The notes beneath the pieces were generated by a model. It saw only the letters and a program-made list of their open reading frames with translations. It ran no database searches and was not told the origin of the DNA. 64,000 nucleotides of DNA from Archivesica marissinica (taxonomy: Eukaryota; Mollusca; Bivalvia; Venerida; Vesicomyidae), in contig CM026404.1 in NCBI GenBank assembly GCA_014843695.1, forward strand, positions 80,980,847-81,044,846. Reading direction: 5' to 3'. Made by a program: the position numbers and the translations under genes. Shown here piece by piece: positions 46,701 to 57,777 of this stretch (its first letter is position 1; the number at the start of each line of letters is the position of its first letter).

Positions 46701-49700
46701 TGATGATGATGATGATGAAAATGATGATTGGGGTAATGAGGATAATTGGGGTTCTATCGAAGCTACTACAACTCCGACATCGGTATGTATTGTGTGATTT
46801 GTAAAGTAATTTTGTTTTTGTGCTCATTTTTTATCTCCAGCTGAAGGCGGATGTATATTGTTGTATTTGTCTGTATGTGGTTACAAAACGGTATGTATGT
46901 GGCTAGGTGAACAATAGGACAAGGTGTCAGGTTAACTGTTATGCGTTCGAACAAAAAACCGCAACGGTTCTTAAAATGTTTTTACAATACGCATAACATA
47001 TTATCGTGAATTTTGTGCAACAATATTCTGAGATATACTCTCAAATATAATATAAGTCACTGGTTTTATAATTTACACACATTTATTGATTACTAAGCAA
47101 ACCCTTACAACTTATTCTTATCACTCTCGATGCCTCATTCCTGATGAACCTCACAACTGTATATGTCCTCGGTTACGAGACACAGACCTCGGTTACGAGA
47201 CACAGACCTCAGTTACGAGACACAGACCTCGGTTACGAGACACAGACCTCGGTTACGAGGCACAGACCTCAGTTACGAGATACAGACCTCAGTTACGAGG
47301 CACATACCTCGGTTACGAGACACAGACCTCAGTTACGAGACACAGACCTCGGTTACGAGGCACAAACCTCAGTTACGAGACACAGACCTCAGTTACGAGG
47401 CACAGACCTCGGTTACGAGACACAGACCTCAGTTACGAGGCACAGACCTCGGTTACGAGACACAGACCTCAGTTACGAGACACAGACCTCGGTTACGAGA
47501 CACAGACCTCGGTTACGAGACACAGACCTCGGTTACGAGACACAGACCTCGGTTACGAGACACAGACCTCGGTTACGAGACACAGACCTCGGTTACGAGA
47601 CACAGACCTCAGTTACGAGACACAGACCTCGGTTACGAGACACAGACCTCGGTTACGAGACACAGACCTCAGTTACGAGGCACACACTGTATCCATCGCA
47701 CCACAAATTTGTATTTTGCCATTGCATGATAAAGAGAAATTAGGTTAATTTGCCAATTTTTTCAGTGATTTTGAGTTCTTGATCGAATTCTATAGAATAT
47801 TCTTATACCGTCCCGATCAAATATTCAAATAGCTAAATCGTTATTTGTTGCCATCCCTAGTATTTTGCCATTGCACGATAAAGATCTAATCCACTTCATG
47901 TTATCCTGTATGAATCCAAGACATTAATTTGCATTCCAATCTTTCCTATTTCAGACTAGAAATACCAACAGAACACAAGACTCATTTGGAATTAACAAAA
48001 CAAACAGTGATTCAAATGCTGGTCATACACACACTAAACAATCGGATAATGAATGGGGCTGGGGTGATGATGCTATGGCCACATTTGAAAGTGCTAGTGC
48101 CATATCTAATAAACCTGTAAAAGGAGCTTTAAAACTGGGTGGTCCTAAGAAAGCAGTGGCTGATGATTTTGGTTGGATAGAAGAAGAATTTGCCCCTGTA
48201 GAGGACACTACTGTTAAACCTGCAAGTTCCTATGATTGGGGAAATCCTGGAGGAAATGTAAGAAGTGGAGATTTCTTTTCAATGATGGATACTGATCTAA
48301 AGGTTTGTATATTTTAGTAATCATGTTCATATATTACTTTGCATGCTGGGTAAAATAGAGGCTATAAATAGTTCAAATAATTGTAACAGGCAATTCATTA
48401 ATGTGTAACTTGTGTTTGTTCATATTTGTAACCGATAACTCTGGAAATATGTCGTGGAATTTCATTAGAATTGTGTTGTTACGATCATTAAGACACAAAT
48501 GTAATGAAATTCTATTACATATTTGACAGCTATTTTCAATGTAGTGCCATAATTTACAAAGAATAATGTTATGTAATTTATTCAAGTCAAATCAAAAGTT
48601 TTATTACATATATATATAAGCATATTTTGGTTTCAAATTATATTTGTCTAACAATTATTTTATGATATATATATATATGTCAGACAACACATAAATAGAC
48701 AAGACGGATATGTAGTCCAGTCGTAACACGCTGTACTGGTAATCCTGGGATCGCAGGTTCGATCCCCCGTCTGACCCTAATAAAATTAACAGTCTTTCAG
48801 ATGGGACGTTAAACCGAGGTCTCGTGTCGGTGCTTTACACCGTGCACGTAAAAGAACCAGAGGAGATTCTGGAATGGGTCTCTGTCTGTATCATGCACTA
48901 TCCTCCAAAATCTAAAATAACTAATCTCTTCAGGAGGCGTCGCTCATATGGGCAACCGGTAGCGATGATAAATAAACGTAAAACACACACAATACTGTTA
49001 AAACCAAAGGTTTTATTGGCAAATACATATATACATGTGCAATATATTTGGAGCAAACAAATTATACAGAAAATATAAATGACAATAACAAAGTAAGATT
49101 CAACTAGACCAAACTCTAGATTGCAATATCATTTTATATAATACGAGTATAAACAATAACCAGTAATCGCCGGCAAACCATGTGGACTTTTCGTTGTACA
49201 TAATTGTAACAAGTAAGCATCTCGTCAATGAACAAGTACTCGGTGATCACGTACATTTGATCCATCCAGAAAGGTTCATATAAAGAATCCGCAGTCAATA
49301 TATAGTTGTGTCACAGAAAACGCATTCAATGATTCTCAAAAATGCAAGAAACACACTCTGGAGAAACACTAAAATAACATGTAGTATTCAAATAGACCCA
49401 CCTCTATATTGCAATATCATGTTATATAATATGAATATAAATGACAATAAAATGTAAGATTTAAATAGACCCATATCCATGTTGTAATATCATGTTATAT
49501 AATATGAATATAAATGACAATAAAATGTAAAATTCAAATATACATATCAATCTCTGTATTGCAATAATTATGTCATGGTATACAATAAAGCAAATTAGTA
49601 TATATATATATATATATATATATTAGTATAGCTATGAGATATGCATCAAATTTACTCACTAACATCTTTTCTTCTATTTACATTGCTTAAAGCTAAGTTA

Positions 49701-52277
49701 TAGGGAATACAGTCAAACCTGTATTAAGCAGCCAGCCAATGGAATCACAGAAACTTGCTGCTTAGCACAGGTGGCTGCAACGATTGCGAAGCAAGTTTTA
49801 GCAACTTATATTAATCACTCTCGTTGGTGCAGATGAAAGCGTATATGTGGTCATTTGTGTGGGAGGAAACCGGAGTACCGGAGAAAACCCACCTGTCCGA
49901 TATGGCGACCACTGTACCATCTCACATACTTCCTGGTCCGAGGATCGAACCTGGGTTGCTTTGGTGATAAGCGAGCGCGCTAATCTGACAGCCTTAATAG
50001 AGGTGACCACTAATACAGGTTTGGCTGTGCATTCATTTTTAATTAAAATTTCTATAAAATTATATGTCTTTCATTTTTATCCTTTATTTGTAGGGTAATA
50101 AAACAAAGAAGCCTGCACACAGTCACTCCAGCAGTAGTTCTACACGATCTACACCGTCCCGAGAATCTACTCCCTCCTCAACCCATGCTGTCAATCAATC
50201 CAATACACAGTCGAAATCTGTGCAACAAAACCATTCTACAGTAATGGACAAAGGGGGAGGATTTGAGGAGCCTGGTTGGGGGGAAACAGGGGGATGGGAA
50301 GATGACAACTGGGATAATCTGTCAGGTAATTTGTTTGTATTATAGCTGGCTGTTGCAGACAGTTCTGTTTTTGTAATAGCTTGCCAGATGTGTAAGTGTG
50401 GCGTCCGTGGTCCAGTGGTAGAGCGGCGGATTTGAAATAGAACTGTCCCAGGTTCAATACTCAGGCATGTAGTGTCATTGAGCAAGACACTTCACACACA
50501 TTGCTTAGTACTGGTTAACAACTTAGATCAGCTAAGCCTGCCCAAGAAAACATGTCTACATCCCTGCAAGGGGTTTGACATTAATGTAACATACAAGTGA
50601 TATATTGTGATCGATTTTTTGTCGGTAAAATGTTGCCTCTGTATGTACTGTGTAGCATGTCTACGTTTCATTGAATTTTGTTCAACTTTGGCCACAAGTT
50701 ACATTTTGACGAAAGCTTGGTTCTTTTCATATTCACATTAAAATACCAGGTTACCAGGTCAAGTTAAAGGAAAAACTTGTAAACACAGTAGCAAAACTAT
50801 TTTCAAAGCAACTGAAAAGTGACAGTTCTCAATTGGGAATTGGATTTAAAATATTTATATATAAACAAAGATGGAAAAGTGACAGTTCTCAATTGGGAAT
50901 TGGATTTAAAATATTTATATATAAACAAAGATGGAAAAGTGACAGTTCTCAATTGGGAATTGGATTTAAAATATTTATATATAAACAAAGATGGAAAAGT
51001 GACAGTTCTCAATTGGGAATTGGATTTAAAATATTTATATATAAACAAAGATGGAAAAGTGACAGTTCTCAATTGGGAATTGGATTTAAAATATTTATAT
51101 ATAAACAAAGATGGAAAAGTGACAGTTCTCAATTGGGAATTGGATTTAAAATATTTATATATAAACAAAGATGGAAAAGTGACAGTTCTCAATTGGGAAT
51201 TGGATTTAAAATATTTATATATAAACAAAGATGGAAAAGTGACAGTTCTCAATTGGGAATTGGATTTAAAATATTTATATATAAACAAAGATGGAAAAGT
51301 GACAGTTCTCAATTGGGAATTGGATTTAAAATATTTATATATAAACAAAGATGGAAAAGTGACAGTTCTCAATTGGGAATTGGATTTAAAATATTTATAT
51401 ATAAACAAAGATGGAAAAGTGACAGTTCTCAATTGGGAATTGGATTTAAAATATTTATATATAAACAAAGATGGAAAAGTGACAGTTCTCAATTGGGAAT
51501 TGGATTTAAAATATTTATATATAAACAAAGATGGAAAAGTGACAGTTCTCAATTGGGAATTGGATTTAAAATATTTATATATAAACAAAGATGGAAAAGT
51601 GACAGTTCTCAATTGGGAATTGGATTTAAAATATTTATATATAAACAAAGATGGAAAAGTGACAGTTCTCAATTGGGAATTGGATTTAAAATATTTATAT
51701 ATAAACAAAGATGGAAAAGTGACAGTTCTCAATTGGGAATTGGATTTAAAATATTTATATATAAACAAAGATGGAAAAGTGACAGTTCTCAATTGGGAAT
51801 TGGTGTGAAAGCATAGCTCATTTGAACCCTTTCCTTCATAGAGATTTAGGTTAATATAATATTATATCGCCATACAAACGACAGCCATTTAGCTATCATA
51901 CAGTATATAGGTAGTCGCCATATCTATCCCACCTCCATAGTTATTACTGGGACAACATGAGATTCCTGGCCTTTATTATGAACATTGGTTTGTCAATGTA
52001 TGTCGTGTTAGTAATGGCGTCAAGAGGTCTTTCTACGAGGGAAAGGGTTAACGGTAAATATGTATGTTTTGAAACTCATAATGAACAGTTGTTCGACAAA
52101 AATATTATATGTATTACTAGTATCTTATCGCTTGTAGCCTCAAAAGAATCAGAAGCAGATCGAAAGAAACGTGAGCGAGAGGAGAAAAAGGTTCAGCGTC
52201 AGCAAGAGTTGGCACAGAAACGAGAGGCAAGAAAGGGTAGTGCAATGAAATTGGGATCTAAAACAATGAGCAGCTAA
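40728..52277 (+). CDS. SCYL1: SCYL1 (N-terminal kinase-like protein), C-terminal nine exons
   Basis: Exons 40728-40790, 41118-41297, 42932-43007, 44365-44496, 45520-45686, 46618-46782, 47955-48302, 50094-50325 and 52138-52277 (stop TAA) total 1503 bp, i.e. 500 codons plus stop, with consistent phases. SCYL1 is a catalytically inactive kinase scaffold at the cis-Golgi/ERGIC that works in COPI retrograde traffic. The first exons match the end of its HEAT repeats: IRTNTTVCLGKIGSYL, RVLCSAFLRAIKDPF, and LTMDPEKIVRDQAFK. Exon 4 has the hallmark AAGWAGWAIGGVSTLTSK. The linker exons carry acidic-Trp motifs (DDQWGDEEWGD, NDDWGNEDNWG, NEWGWGDD, EDDNWDNL). The last exon is a Lys/Arg/Glu-rich helix ending GSAMKLGSKTMSS. 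Human SCYL1 ends in RKLD, the COPI-binding signal; that signal is absent here. The kinase domain and early HEAT exons are missing upstream. Introns hold several SINEs, a long inverted repeat and the 20-bp and 60-bp arrays. Confidence 0.95.
41686..41932 (+). mobile_element. SINE-C in a SCYL1 intron
   Basis: Head slightly deleted ('cctccgagtggtcgctgact'), B box 'cgggttcgagccccgctcag', tail 'gtaaaacccgaaatataaat'. Confidence 0.9.
42099..42334. repeat. Long inverted repeat (arms about 110 bp) in a SCYL1 intron
   Basis: Left arm 42099-42212 and right arm 42227-42334 pair almost throughout ('tatcagatgcattacttatt' with 'aataagtaatgcatctgata'; 'cactgcagtataaatt' with 'aatttatactgcagtg'), leaving a 14-bp loop. 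Arm differences are few small indels. Confidence 0.92.
42440..42870. repeat. 44-bp degenerate minisatellite in a SCYL1 intron
   Basis: Unit 'taatatattgaattcac' plus 'ttctattgcaatttagcatt' and 'aactcgg', about nine copies with indels. Two more copies occur at 43485-43580 next to a duplicated segment. Confidence 0.85.
43101..43690. repeat. Duplicated segment around the SINE-C insertion
   Basis: 'actattgaccaaaatgtaga' through 'ttgtttagacccaga' occurs at 43103-43186 and again at 43583-43665, nearly identical. The flanking 44-bp repeats probably promoted the duplication. Confidence 0.85.
43187..43457 (+). mobile_element. SINE-C with perfect target-site duplication
   Basis: Full SINE-C from 'cgtccgcctccgtggtcgag' to 'aaaacccgatatataacata'. 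The 11-bp repeat ttagacccaga lies at 43176-43186 and 43458-43468. A duplicated copy of the flank near 43581-43680 lacks the SINE and gives the empty site. Confidence 0.93.
44530..45012 (+). mobile_element. SINE-A interrupted by a SINE-C
   Basis: The SINE-A head and body occupy 44530-44728 and its tail resumes at 44960 ('cgtcgctcatatgagtaacc'). The head is diverged. It starts 34 bp after the donor of SCYL1 exon 4. Confidence 0.9.
44729..44959 (+). mobile_element. SINE-C nested in SINE-A, 14-bp target-site duplication
   Basis: Complete head, B box 'gggttcgagccccgctcagg' and tail 'aaaacccgaaatataaataa'. A 40-bp internal piece (the 'cccgccggcgatatagccc' region) is deleted. taaatctcttcagg flanks it at 44715-44728 and 44960-44973. 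Confidence 0.95.
45725..46035. repeat. SINE-C tail plus 120-bp flank, copy 1
   Basis: Reverse SINE-C 3' part (45766-45906) is followed by 'aaagaatttctatgcacatt' and 'caatcaaatg'. The whole block recurs at 54345-54632. Confidence 0.85.
46099..46310 (-). mobile_element. SINE-B with 14-bp target-site duplication
   Basis: Reverse copy from tail 'tttatacaaatttatttt' to 'gtgctatcacgactt'. aataattattgtat lies at 46084-46097 and 46311-46324. Located in a SCYL1 intron. Confidence 0.92.
47072..47155 (-). mobile_element. SINE-B fragment
   Basis: 'cacatttattgattactaag' to 'gcctcattcctgatgaacct', a diverged SINE-B tail half. It is followed directly by the 20-bp array. Confidence 0.7.
47160..47688. repeat. 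20-bp minisatellite, about 26 copies, in a SCYL1 intron
   Basis: Unit 'cacagacctcggttacgaga' with alternating 'ctcagttacgagg' variants. All three forward frames are open because the unit has no stop in any + frame; no gene is implied. Confidence 0.95.
48713..48988 (+). mobile_element. SINE-A in a SCYL1 intron
   Basis: Complete head 'acggatatgtagtccagtcg', 'gatgggacgttaaaccgagg' block, tail 'gatgataaataaacgtaaaa'. Confidence 0.93.
49710..50028. mobile_element. Tigger-like MITE carrying SINE scraps
   Basis: Termini 'cagtcaaacctgtattaagc' and 'taatacaggtttggctg' are inverted matches. Inside are a SINE-B tail scrap (49776-49822) and a SINE-E piece (49835-49990, - strand). The left end preserves the uninterrupted 'gtattaagcagc' that is split by MITE-1 at 6702. 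Confidence 0.75.
50400..50585 (+). mobile_element. tRNA-like SINE-F in a SCYL1 intron
   Basis: 'gtccgtggtccagtggtaga' A-box region, 'cccaggttcaatactcagg' B box, then 'gagcaagacacttcacacac' and a 3' part sharing 'aagcctgcccaagaaa' with SINE-C. It starts 75 bp after a SCYL1 exon. Confidence 0.7.
50814..51803. repeat. Perfect 60-bp tandem array, 16.5 identical copies, in the last SCYL1 intron
   Basis: Unit: 'gaaaagtgacagttctcaat', 'tgggaattggatttaaaata', 'tttatatataaacaaagatg'. I see no substitution in any copy. Because 60 is divisible by 3 and the unit has no stop in three of the frames, frames of about 329 codons run through on both strands. They have no start context, splice link or partial copies elsewhere in the window and are not called as genes. 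Confidence 0.98.
51824..52051. mobile_element. MITE-3, compact copy, 86 bp before the last SCYL1 exon
   Basis: 'gaaccctttccttcatagag' at the left and 'ctacgagggaaagggttaac' at the right. Same interior as 8405-8750 without the duplications. Confidence 0.85.
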
Positions 52278-53815
52278 TTAAAACAACATAGTATTGTTGC
52301 TATTGATGTTTAATTAGAAATTAGCATTCAATTGGAAGTCATGACAAACACGATTAACACCTGACTTGTGATTGGAAACCGAGTTTGATATACAACAATG
52401 CATTTATGGTTCGCTAGATTTTGTTGGCGTATATAAAATATTAATATATGGATGCTGCTAGACCATGTCTGACTGTTGCTCAGTTGTTATTGCTTGTCAT
52501 ACCTAGGTAGCGTAGCCTAAGGTTAGGTGAAGAACTTACATTATTACATGAAAGCATGAGTGCCAATGCATATTTATTTGTAGACTAATCTTAATTACAT
52601 TATCTCTAAACGAAAGTATCGCGTCTTTAATTTTGACTTCAATGAAAACAAATGTCAATTCAGGAGCCTGGATGACCCTTATATGAAATCCTACTTTTCA
52701 CCTTGAAAGTTTATATACCACAAAAACATTGTTAAATTGATTCAATGTTAGTGTTTGGTGTATTCAGAAGAATTTGTAGTAGCAATGCATTTAAACGTGA
52801 AAAAAATGCATTTTATTTGCTTTTTGCGATGTAATGTTGCTTTAAAACCGCATGTTTGTATGCCATCAGACTCGGAGATGCAGTAGGCATGTAGCGTTTA
52901 CATCGTCCATCACACGTTTGTAATCTCAACTCCTTCTACAGAAACTGCTGTCATCCCGTTCAACGAACCTTACTATGCTTCAACAACATTATGTGGACAA
53001 GTACTTACTGACTGTACTTACTGTTGGAGCCCTCTGAAACCATCCTTGAGCTATGATGCTGTTAGCTTGATTATTGGAAGGAGAGTTATTGTACACACCC
53101 TGACATGCATTCAGTCATTCACAAGTAGGTTACACTTATACGGCATGGTTGCTATATGTCTTGAACCATGCAGTGTAGCTATTAAACTTTATTCTTTCTG
53201 GTCCGATAACTTATTAACTTATTCCCCTTTTGTTATGTACTATATGTCAATATTGAATTTGTATATCCGAGTCTAGTCCAACAATATCCTCATAGTTCTT
53301 ATTCCATTCTACTGATTTCATGTGTAAGATTAATAGGCCTAAGTGGAGGGTGAACTAGCAGGATAAGCAATGAGCATGAACGACAGATTAATAATGGCAG
53401 ATGTGTGTATAGGTGGAACTTGTTCCTGCGGCCATTTCTATCCGAATTTATCATTATTTTTCACTTTTGTTATTTTATATCGATGTGCACAAAGTGGGAA
53501 CCTATGTCCATAGTGGACATATTTATATATAATTTCATCGGTTAGAGTTTTAGAATGTATGTTAATATAAAACTGATGCTTGGGTTTATTTACCCTCGCC
53601 GCCAGATTTGAATTGGCTAGTGAAATAGTTTATAAAGTATTCATAAACATTAAATAAATGGAGTATGGATTGTTTGTGATCTGTAGTATGTTTATACATA
53701 GCTTTAATCTTTATTATTGTCTCGACTAGGTGAGCTCACATCAAAACAAACAATACATGAGCATTACACAGCAATACATTGCCATTCATTATCATAGAAT
53801 AAGAAACATATAAAA
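52278..53815. other. SCYL1 3' UTR and downstream flank
   Basis: No further exon. A possible polyadenylation signal AATAAA is at 53653-53658, but a nearer non-canonical site cannot be excluded. Confidence 0.5.
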
Positions 53816-54040
53816 TTCATGAACTATCACATTCATGAACTATCACACTCATGAACTATCGCATTCATGAACTATCACACTCATGAACTATTACATTCAT
53901 GAACTATCACTCATGAACTATCACACTCATGAACTGTCACATTCATGAACTATCACATTCATGAACTATCACACTCATGAACTATCACGTTCATGAACTA
54001 TCACACTCATGAACTATCACACTCATGAACTATCACATTC
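53816..54040. repeat. 16-bp minisatellite, about 14 copies
   Basis: Unit 'catgaactatcacact' with att/act/gtt variants at the 3' end. Confidence 0.93.
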
Positions 54041-54098
54041 ACAGGGCATATGCTACACCTTCAAAATAGGGAGCTGTGTAACCGACACTATGGTATCA

Positions 54099-54345
54099 TT
54101 AACCCATTTCATTCTGGATATATTTAAAGGCTTTTGCAAACAACATAGATCCAGATCAGCCGCAGCGTTACGCTGCATGCTGATCAGGATCTATGTTGTT
54201 TTCTACACAGCCACGTGTCTTAGCAAGATCATCTGAATAGCAAACATCATAGAGCCTGATCAGACGGAACTTTCCATGGTGGCTGATCGGGCTCTATGTT
54301 CTTTGCAAATACTGTTTGACCGGTATCCAGCATCAAATGGGTTAA
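54099..54345. mobile_element. MITE-2, second copy
   Basis: TTAACCCATTTCATTCTGG at the left, 'ccagcatcaaatgggttaa' at the right; same internal palindromic blocks as 26734-26980. Confidence 0.85.
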
Positions 54346-54632
54346 TTTTATTGTTATGTTATATTTCGGGTTTTACGCCTGCATCAGCACCATTTTGGGC
54401 TCTTATCGCCGGCGGGCAGTTTACCTAACAACACCTTTCCTGGGCAGGCTCCAGCGGTTAACCAGTACTTGGGTGCACCAACCTCCGTAAGAAACTCCCA
54501 ACTTTTGCTAAAGAATTTCTATGCACATTAACAATATATGGCTGTATATATCCTGACAAAGTATGGTCATTGTCATTATATATGGTGAAACCCTCTTTTC
54601 ATTTTGCGTGTATTTTTATCCAATCAAATGAG
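54346..54632. repeat. SINE-C tail plus 120-bp flank, copy 2
   Basis: Reverse SINE-C 3' part (54362-54506) then 'aaagaatttctatgcacatt' and 'tttttatccaatcaaatg', matching 45725-46035 with about 5% differences. The similarity stops at the same place in both. Confidence 0.85.
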
Positions 54633-54746
54633 CTAAGCATTGTTGATAAGCAATATGCATATACGCCGGTGCTATATTTATTTTGTTTGTGTTGTTTCTG
54701 TATGGATTTTTTAAAACACAATCATTGGCATTTCTATTGTTTAAAT

Positions 54747-55322
54747 GGCTGGTACTGTTTACCACAAATCATCCATTATTCCGATATATTGTCAATTTAG
54801 CAGATGCTAGGGCTGGTACTGTATACCACAATTCATCCATTATTCCGATATATTGTCAATTTAGCGGATGCTAGGACTGGTACTGTATACCACAATTCAT
54901 CCATTATTCCGATATATTGTTGATTTAGCGGATGCTAGGGCTGGTACTGTATACCACAATTCATCCATTATTCCGATATATTGTTGATTTAGCGGATGCT
55001 AGGGCTGGTACTGTATACCACAAATCATCCATTATTCCGATATATTGTCAATTTAGCGGATGCTAGGACTGGTACTGTATACCACAAATCATCCATTATT
55101 CCGATATATTGTTGATTTAGCGGATGCTAGGGCTGGTACTGTATACCACAAGTCATCCATTATTCCGATATATTGTTGATTTAGCGGATGCTAGGGCTGG
55201 TACTATATACCACAAATCATCCATTATTCCGATATATTGTCAATTTAGCGGATGCTAGGACTGGTACTGTATACCACAAATCATCCATTATTCCGATATA
55301 TTGTCGATTTAACGGATGCTAG
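54747..55322. repeat. 64-bp minisatellite, nine copies
   Basis: Unit begins 'ggctggtactgtataccaca' and ends 'agcggatgctag'. Variants gtcaat/gttgat and ggct/gact alternate. Confidence 0.95.
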
Positions 55323-55380
55323 GACGACGTTTGTTAGTGTTTATTGCCATGTTTCTACATGGAAACACTTCTCTCTTTAG

Positions 55381-55608
55381 TTTATACAAATTTATTTTAG
55401 CTCGATTGCGAAACAAGTTCTTTCAACTTATATTAATCACTCTCGAGACCTCATTCCTGATGGAATCCATCGCCATGAAGGAGAGAGAAGAGGCAATGTG
55501 GGATTTAAATGCCTTGCCTAAGGGCACAATCGTAACGGCTCCAGCGGGGCTCGAACTCCGGACCTTTCGCACCTGAAGCAAACGCGCATCCACTGCGCTA
55601 TCACGACC
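55381..55608 (-). mobile_element. SINE-B, full length
   Basis: Tail 'tttatacaaatttatttt', body with 'atggaatccatcgccatg', B box 'ggggctcgaactccgg' (reverse), head to 'gcgctatcacgacc'. Confidence 0.93.
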
Positions 55609-57377
55609 TCTCTTTCGTCTGAGGGTTCCCAACTAATGATATGCAGCTGACGTGCGCACTCGCAAATCTGAGCTAAAATCATTTTTGAGTGCAAATGTGC
55701 TATATTTTCCTTTAAAGCCTTCGACCTCCACACACAACGTCCAATGTAGTTCATACCCGATGGAAACTATTAACCTGCGATTCATTCCGTAAACATATAC
55801 ATTTACGTTATAAGTAAGATCATCATTTTCACCAGGAATATGACTTTTCGAACATAATAAATCCAGATGATGCTGGTGTACATTTATGAATATTGTCAGT
55901 ACACCAAAATACCAATATGTCCTTAAGAGAAGGTACAGTTTAATATATTTGAATTCATTTCACTATGTACTTACTGTACGAGACTTACTTAAAATTATAT
56001 TCCAGTGCAGAAAGATGAAATTGTAAACTAGTGTCCCATTTTTATATGCCAGCAATTTTAATAAAAACAGACTTATTTGAGTTAAAATAAGAATATTTAT
56101 CATATAAATCTGCTTGTATTCAGTGTAATACACCCATCACATATTTTCTTATATGTCCACACTTGTAATAACACCTGGAATGATTCTGATTGGTTGCGGT
56201 ATGACATTGCCAGATTGAAATACACATTCGACTAATACAGGTTGTTTGTGTTCATGCTTTATTTGTTGAAAATCAACTTCTCATATCAATAAAATGATAA
56301 ATATGCATTTGTGAAATACAGTGATTAAAAATATTGTGTTGATTATTTGCGTGGTGAAGTTGTTCACTTATCAAGGACTGGATGCGTTAATGTGATATGG
56401 TTAAAAAATATACTGGCAAACAGAAATTTATTTTTCTTCAAATTTATGGTTGTTGTTACTGTTGTAATGTGATAAAAATGACCTTACACTCATGGTGATT
56501 TCATATCATATTTTATGAAAATCATTTCCTAAAATATATGGTATGAATTCACCACTCATGTAACATCCAATATTTATTTTTCAGTATATTAAAACTATCA
56601 AAAAGGTTTTAATTAAATTTAATAAACATTTGGGAAATGATGGTTTTGTAAGGAATACAATTACGTAACGTTTTTAAGACATTGTGACAGTCAATTTGAA
56701 CAAGATTATGATTTCAAGCAGTGTCATATGATACAAGCCTTACTATACACATGTATGCTTCATTATCAATATGTCACACATATATTATATAATCAGATTA
56801 AATAGGACAAAGCTAATGCGTTTTTATATCTGATTAGATTATTTATGTATAAAAATCCATATACATTTACTGTGATGTCAGTACATTCAGAAAGAATAGC
56901 TGTCTATGTATAGGATAGATCGCGAATTGGCCCGTCTTAATGAAATATACACCGAGCGAAGAGAAGTGTGGACATATAAGGAAATATGTGATTGGTGTAA
57001 GGTGTATATTTCGTTAAGACGGGCCAACGAGTTGATATATCTGACTTAGACAACGTACATAAGTAGGTCGCGCCATACGATTTAGAAGCGAGAAATATGG
57101 CTTTTTCATTGGACCATGTGACTTAGTCATTGTCTAAGTGCTTATCACTATCGGTGAAGTATTGTAACCGAGTATATATATATTCGTATGTGTAGTTGAT
57201 ATATAATGTGCTTATCACTATCGGTGAAGTATTGTAACCGTGTATATATATATTCGTATGTGTAGTTGATAATGTGCTTAAAAAACAACATGTGGAAATT
57301 CATATTTTAAAGTGCTCAGATATGGTGATATTAAAAAGAGAGAATAAAAATGAATAAAAACATTATGTATCGATTTT
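55609..57377. other. AT-rich stretch with a fold-back element and a 67-bp duplication
   Basis: 56934-57031 is an inverted repeat: 'ggcccgtcttaatgaaatat' pairs with 'atatttcgttaagacgggcc', with a loop of about 45 bp. 57138-57272 holds two copies of a unit with 'gcttatcactatcggtgaag'. No exon supported. Confidence 0.65.
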
Positions 57378-57381
57378 ACCC

Positions 57382-57461
57382 TAAGGGCACAATCGTAACG
57401 GCTCCAGCGGGGCTCGAATTCCGGGCCTTTCGCACATGAAGCAAACGCGTTATCACGACTT
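57382..57461 (-). mobile_element. SINE-B head fragment
   Basis: 'ggcacaatcgtaacggctcc' through 'gttatcacgactt', the tRNA-like half only. Confidence 0.8.
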
Positions 57462-57777
57462 GAGGTATGAATTAGATGAGGTATTGATCCAGCTTTAGTT
57501 TACACACAATTAATTTAGCTCAATTCAAAATTAGACTAATAGGTCCCCAAGACCTAATTCCTGCCATAAGCCATGAGTGATAGAAATGGCAATAGATAGA
57601 TGCCTGCGCAAGAACATCATCAGCACACCAAAGACATGCTGTACACGCCATTAAATTGCGTCCAACAAGTTACAAAATGAAACTAACCTATAATGCAGAA
57701 TATATTTGGGAAATAATAATTGAAAACTATGTGAATATTCCTTGCACACATTCAACAAGTAAACTTTGCTCGGTTAT

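Noticed and set aside
47086..47748. Three forward frames over 180 codons (TSVTRHRPRLRDTDLGYE type)
   Set aside because: 20-bp array artefact lying within an intron.
50803..51816. 327-329-codon frames on both strands
   Set aside because: Unit length divisible by three with no stop; not linked to SCYL1 exons in phase. Kept only as a finding, not as a gene.
51957..52137. Upstream extension of the last SCYL1 exon to an ATG at 51957
   Set aside because: That part is the end of MITE-3 and intron; the acceptor at 52137 fits the phase left by the previous exon.
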